Of a stretch of DNA of 64,000 nucleotides, positions 61,056 to 64,000 are shown piece after piece (the stretch's first letter is position 1; every line of letters begins with the position of its first letter). This DNA is from Pelagibacteraceae bacterium AG-325-E23. GTDB taxonomy: Bacteria > Pseudomonadota > Alphaproteobacteria > Pelagibacterales > Pelagibacteraceae. The translations under genes and the position numbers were made by a program. Location of the stretch: NCBI GenBank assembly GCA_003282945.1, contig QBYG01000007.1:1-64000 (forward strand), written 5' to 3'. Below the pieces are notes generated by a model, which was not told the DNA's origin, made no database searches, and saw only the letters and a program-made list of their open reading frames with translations.

Positions 61056-61922
61056 ATGCCTGAATTACCAGAAGTAGAAATCGTCAGACAATCTTTGAAT
61101 AAGAGTATTACAGGAAAGATTATTAAAGACATATTAATAAAAAATAGAAATTTAAGGTTTAGGATCCCAAAAAATTTTGAAAAAAACATAGTAAAAAAAA
61201 AAATTATTAAAGTAGATAGGTTTTCAAAACATTTAATACTCAAATTTGAGGATAGTTCTAATTTAATGATACATCTTGGGATGTCAGGAACTATTCACTT
61301 AATTAACAAATCTAAAAAAAAAAACCCTATAACAAATACTAGTTTTTATCATTCTCCATTATTACCAAAAAAGCATAATCATGTAGAAATAAAAATTGAT
61401 AACTTTAAATTAATTTATAATGATCCAAGAAGATTTGGCTATTTTTCTTATTTTAAAAATGATCAAGAGATAACTAATAACTTTAAAAAATATGGACCAG
61501 AGCCTTTTGATCCTTTATTTGATAAGAAATATATTTTTAATTATTTTAAAAATAAAAAAAAAAATATTAAGAATTTTTTAATTGATCAAAATTTTGTTTC
61601 AGGAATTGGAAACATTTATGCAAGTGAAATATTGTTTTTATGCAAAATTCTACCTTCCAAAGTGGTAAGTTCACTTAGTTTAAGCGATTGTCAAAAAATC
61701 TCTCATTTTTCAAAAGTAGTTTTAAGAAAAGCAATTGAGAAAGGAGGATCAAGTATCAGAGATTTTAAGAATATAAGTGGAGATCAAGGTTCCTTTCAAA
61801 AAAATTTTAATGTCTATCAAAGAGAAAATAAAAAATGTTTAAAATATAGTTGCAAAGGAACAATACATAAAAAATTTATTTCAAATAGATCTAGTTTTTT
61901 TTGTAATTTGTGTCAAAAATAA
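61056..61922 (+). CDS. mutM: Formamidopyrimidine-DNA glycosylase
   Basis: MPELPEVEIVRQSL, HLGMSGTI, NDPRRFGYF, C-terminal zinc-finger remnant. Confidence 0.97.
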   Translation: MPELPEVEIVRQSLNKSITGKIIKDILIKNRNLRFRIPKNFEKNIVKKKIIKVDRFSKHLILKFEDSSNLMIHLGMSGTIHLINKSKKKNPITNTSFYHSPLLPKKHNHVEIKIDNFKLIYNDPRRFGYFSYFKNDQEITNNFKKYGPEPFDPLFDKKYIFNYFKNKKKNIKNFLIDQNFVSGIGNIYASEILFLCKILPSKVVSSLSLSDCQKISHFSKVVLRKAIEKGGSSIRDFKNISGDQGSFQKNFNVYQRENKKCLKYSCKGTIHKKFISNRSSFFCNLCQK

Positions 61923-61934
61923 ACAATTATTGTA

Positions 61935-61963
61935 TTGACCCAATCATTATCTGAATATATACA
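61935..61963 (+). promoter_or_regulatory. Sigma70-like promoter TTGACC-N17-TATACA for rpsT, about 9 nt from the ATG
   Basis: Read directly; -35 61935-61940, -10 61958-61963, ATG at 61973. Confidence 0.65.
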
Positions 61964-61972
61964 CTCACGCTT

Positions 61973-62233
61973 ATGGCGAATACAAAATCAGCAATTAAGC
62001 GTACTAGAAAAATTAAAAGGCAAACAGCTGTTAATAGGTCTAGAAAGAGTCGTTATAGAAGTGCGATAAAAAAAATGAACTCTTTAATTGAAAAAAAGGA
62101 TAAAAAAGAAGCTTTAGCGTTTCTTCCAAAGCTTAATTCTGAATTGATGTCAATTACAAAAACAGGTATCATTAAAAGACAAAATGCCTCAAGGAATGTA
62201 TCGAGAATTACAAAAAAAATTAATTCTTTATAA
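61973..62233 (+). CDS. rpsT: 30S ribosomal protein S20
   Basis: MANTKSAIKRTRKIKRQTAVNRSRKSRYRSAIKKM. Confidence 0.97.
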   Translation: MANTKSAIKRTRKIKRQTAVNRSRKSRYRSAIKKMNSLIEKKDKKEALAFLPKLNSELMSITKTGIIKRQNASRNVSRITKKINSL

Positions 62234-62305
62234 CAACCTACAATAAGTAAAAATCTTTTTGTATACAACTTAAGCGTACAATTAGCTTTAAAATTACCAC
62301 ATCTA

Positions 62306-62432
62306 AAATTTTAATTTAAAAAATTACTAGATATAGATTTAAAGAAATTTTAATTTAAAATTTCGTACTCGACTAGGTTGCAAAAAAATTTTTAAAAAAA
62401 ATTCAATCTAAAATTTATTCAATCATAAATTT
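62306..62432. repeat. AT-rich direct and tandem repeats upstream of dnaA
   Basis: AAATTTTAATTTAAAA at 62306-62321 and 62345-62360; tandem ATTCAATCTAAAATTT / ATTCAATCATAAATTT at 62401-62416 / 62417-62432. Confidence 0.7.
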
Positions 62433-62501
62433 TATTTATTTTTGTTTTTACAAATAAACTTATTGCAATAATTTTTTATAAGTCTTAAGTGGAATTCCCT
62501 C

Positions 62502-63917
62502 ATGAAAAATAATTTACAAAACAATAAAGAACTCGAAAAGAAAATTGATTGGCAAAGTATTAAAAAAGAATTACGAGAAAAACTTGGGAAAGATATTTTT
62601 GAGAGTTGGATAAAAAAAATTGAATTAGTTGAAGAATTTCATAATTATATATTATTTTCAGTCTCAACAAGATTTATAAGAGATTGGATAGTATCAAGAT
62701 ATTTAGACCAAATATTGCAGACAATAAAAGAATACAAAAAAGACTTGGTGAGGATTGAATTCACAATAAAAAATAGCAAAGAAACTGAAATTAGTGAAAC
62801 AAATACTTCATCTCAAAATTCTTTTGAAACCAATAATGACAATGTGTCGTTTATAAAAGACTCTTATCTTCAATATAACAGAATAGATCCAAATAAAAAC
62901 TTCGAAAATTTCATAACTGGGGGAAGTAACAAGTTAGCATTTGAAGCATCAAAAAAAGTTTCTAAAGATATAGCTCATTATAATCCACTATATTTATATG
63001 GTGGTGTAGGAATGGGCAAAACACACTTGCTAAACGCTATTGGTTTACAATTGAAAGAAAAGAATAAAGTTATGTTTATATCAGCAGAAAGATTTATGTA
63101 TCAATTTGTAAAATCTATAAAATCAAATGAAATGGTAAAGTTTAAAGAATACTTTAGAAATACTGATATTTTATTAATTGATGATATTCAGTTCATGAAT
63201 GGTAAAGAAGCTATGCAAGAAGAATTTTTTCATACCTTCAACGCATTATTAGATAAAAACTCACAAATAATAATCTCAGCCGATCGACCGCCGAATAAAC
63301 TAACTAGGATTCAAGAGAGAATCAAATCCAGATTTTCAGGAGGTTTAGTTGTGGATATTCAAAACCCTGATTATGAACTTAGATATAAAATTATTAAATC
63401 TAAAACTGAAGAATTAAAATTATCTTATGCAAATCAAGTAGTTATTTCCGAGGAAATTCAAAAATTTTTAAGTATGGAAATTAAAACTAGTATTAGAGAA
63501 TTAGTTGGAGCACTAAATAGAATTGTTTCATTCACGAGGATTTATAATAAAGTTCCAAGTTTGTCAGAGGTTAAAATAGTTTTAAAAGATTTGCTAAATC
63601 TTACCGAAAATAAAGTGGATATTGACACAATCCAGACAATAGTTTGCAAATTTTATAAAATTAGCAAAAATGAAATGCTTTCACCAAGAAGATCAAGATA
63701 CCTTGTGCGACCAAGACAGACTGCAATTTATCTTGCCAAGATGCTAACATCTAAATCATTACCAGAAATAGGTAGATCTTTTTCCAATAGAGATCACACA
63801 ACTGTAATTCACTCAGTAAAAACTATAGAGAGATTAAGAAAAGAGGATAGTGAGTTAAATATTAATATTGATAGTTTAAAAAATAAGATTTTGTATAATA
63901 AAGAAAATGAAGTTTAG
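62502..63917 (+). CDS. dnaA: Chromosomal replication initiator DnaA
   Basis: NPLYLYGGVGMGKTHLLNAIG, DILLIDDIQFMNGKEAMQEEFFHTFNALLD, C-terminal RDHTTVIHSVKTIE. Confidence 0.99.
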   Translation: MKNNLQNNKELEKKIDWQSIKKELREKLGKDIFESWIKKIELVEEFHNYILFSVSTRFIRDWIVSRYLDQILQTIKEYKKDLVRIEFTIKNSKETEISETNTSSQNSFETNNDNVSFIKDSYLQYNRIDPNKNFENFITGGSNKLAFEASKKVSKDIAHYNPLYLYGGVGMGKTHLLNAIGLQLKEKNKVMFISAERFMYQFVKSIKSNEMVKFKEYFRNTDILLIDDIQFMNGKEAMQEEFFHTFNALLDKNSQIIISADRPPNKLTRIQERIKSRFSGGLVVDIQNPDYELRYKIIKSKTEELKLSYANQVVISEEIQKFLSMEIKTSIRELVGALNRIVSFTRIYNKVPSLSEVKIVLKDLLNLTENKVDIDTIQTIVCKFYKISKNEMLSPRRSRYLVRPRQTAIYLAKMLTSKSLPEIGRSFSNRDHTTVIHSVKTIERLRKEDSELNINIDSLKNKILYNKENEV

Positions 63918-64000
63918 CTTAAATCAACAAGACCTTCAAAAATCTTTAAATTATTGTCAGGGTGTAATTGAAAAAAGAAGTACCTTGCCAATTCTTTCCA
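63908..64000 (+). CDS. dnaN: DNA polymerase III beta subunit, N-terminal fragment truncated by window end
   Basis: MKFSLNQQDLQKSLNYCQGVIEKRSTLPILS; overlaps the dnaA stop by 10 nt. Confidence 0.93.

Noticed and set aside
1-64000. CRISPR arrays, tRNA/rRNA genes, IS elements, toxin-antitoxin or defence islands
   Set aside because: No spaced direct repeats, cloverleaf-like segments, transposases or defence proteins were recognised; the window is almost entirely housekeeping synteny.

Overview
This AT-rich 64 kb window is dense and syntenic, most likely from a SAR11/Pelagibacter-type alphaproteobacterium. That taxonomic call is an inference from gene content, base composition and compactness. 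I see no tRNA, rRNA, CRISPR array or mobile element. The left end is the rho-mnmE-mnmG-rsmG-parA-parB block, with one exact parS palindrome inside rsmG and a near-match inside mnmG. The right end is ubiB-ubiE / mutM / rpsT / dnaA-dnaN, with a 268 bp AT-rich, repeat-bearing region upstream of dnaA. In between are grpE-dnaK-dnaJ, fur-miaB-phoH-ybeY-lnt-metK, nusA-infB-rbfA-rpsO-pnp, irr/fabA-fabB-fabI, and rsmI/PBP-activator/BON blocks, plus several lineage-specific proteins. Most of the window is ordinary housekeeping sequence. The items most worth following up are: (1) an untracked 35-codon ORF with a strong ArfA-like KKGKGS(Y/F)xRK motif; (2) a promoter-hairpin-U-tract arrangement immediately before nusA that looks like an attenuator; (3) head-to-head genes whose start codons share one ATGCAT hexamer, and a TsaB/deacetylase pair that overlap at their 5' ends; (4) a TsaB about half the normal length; (5) an untracked single-TM micro-ORF that exactly fills the gap after dnaJ; (6) promoters implying near-leaderless mRNAs; and (7) a perfect 16 bp palindrome in the porin leader. 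I did not find a clearly novel multi-gene defence or mobile system.
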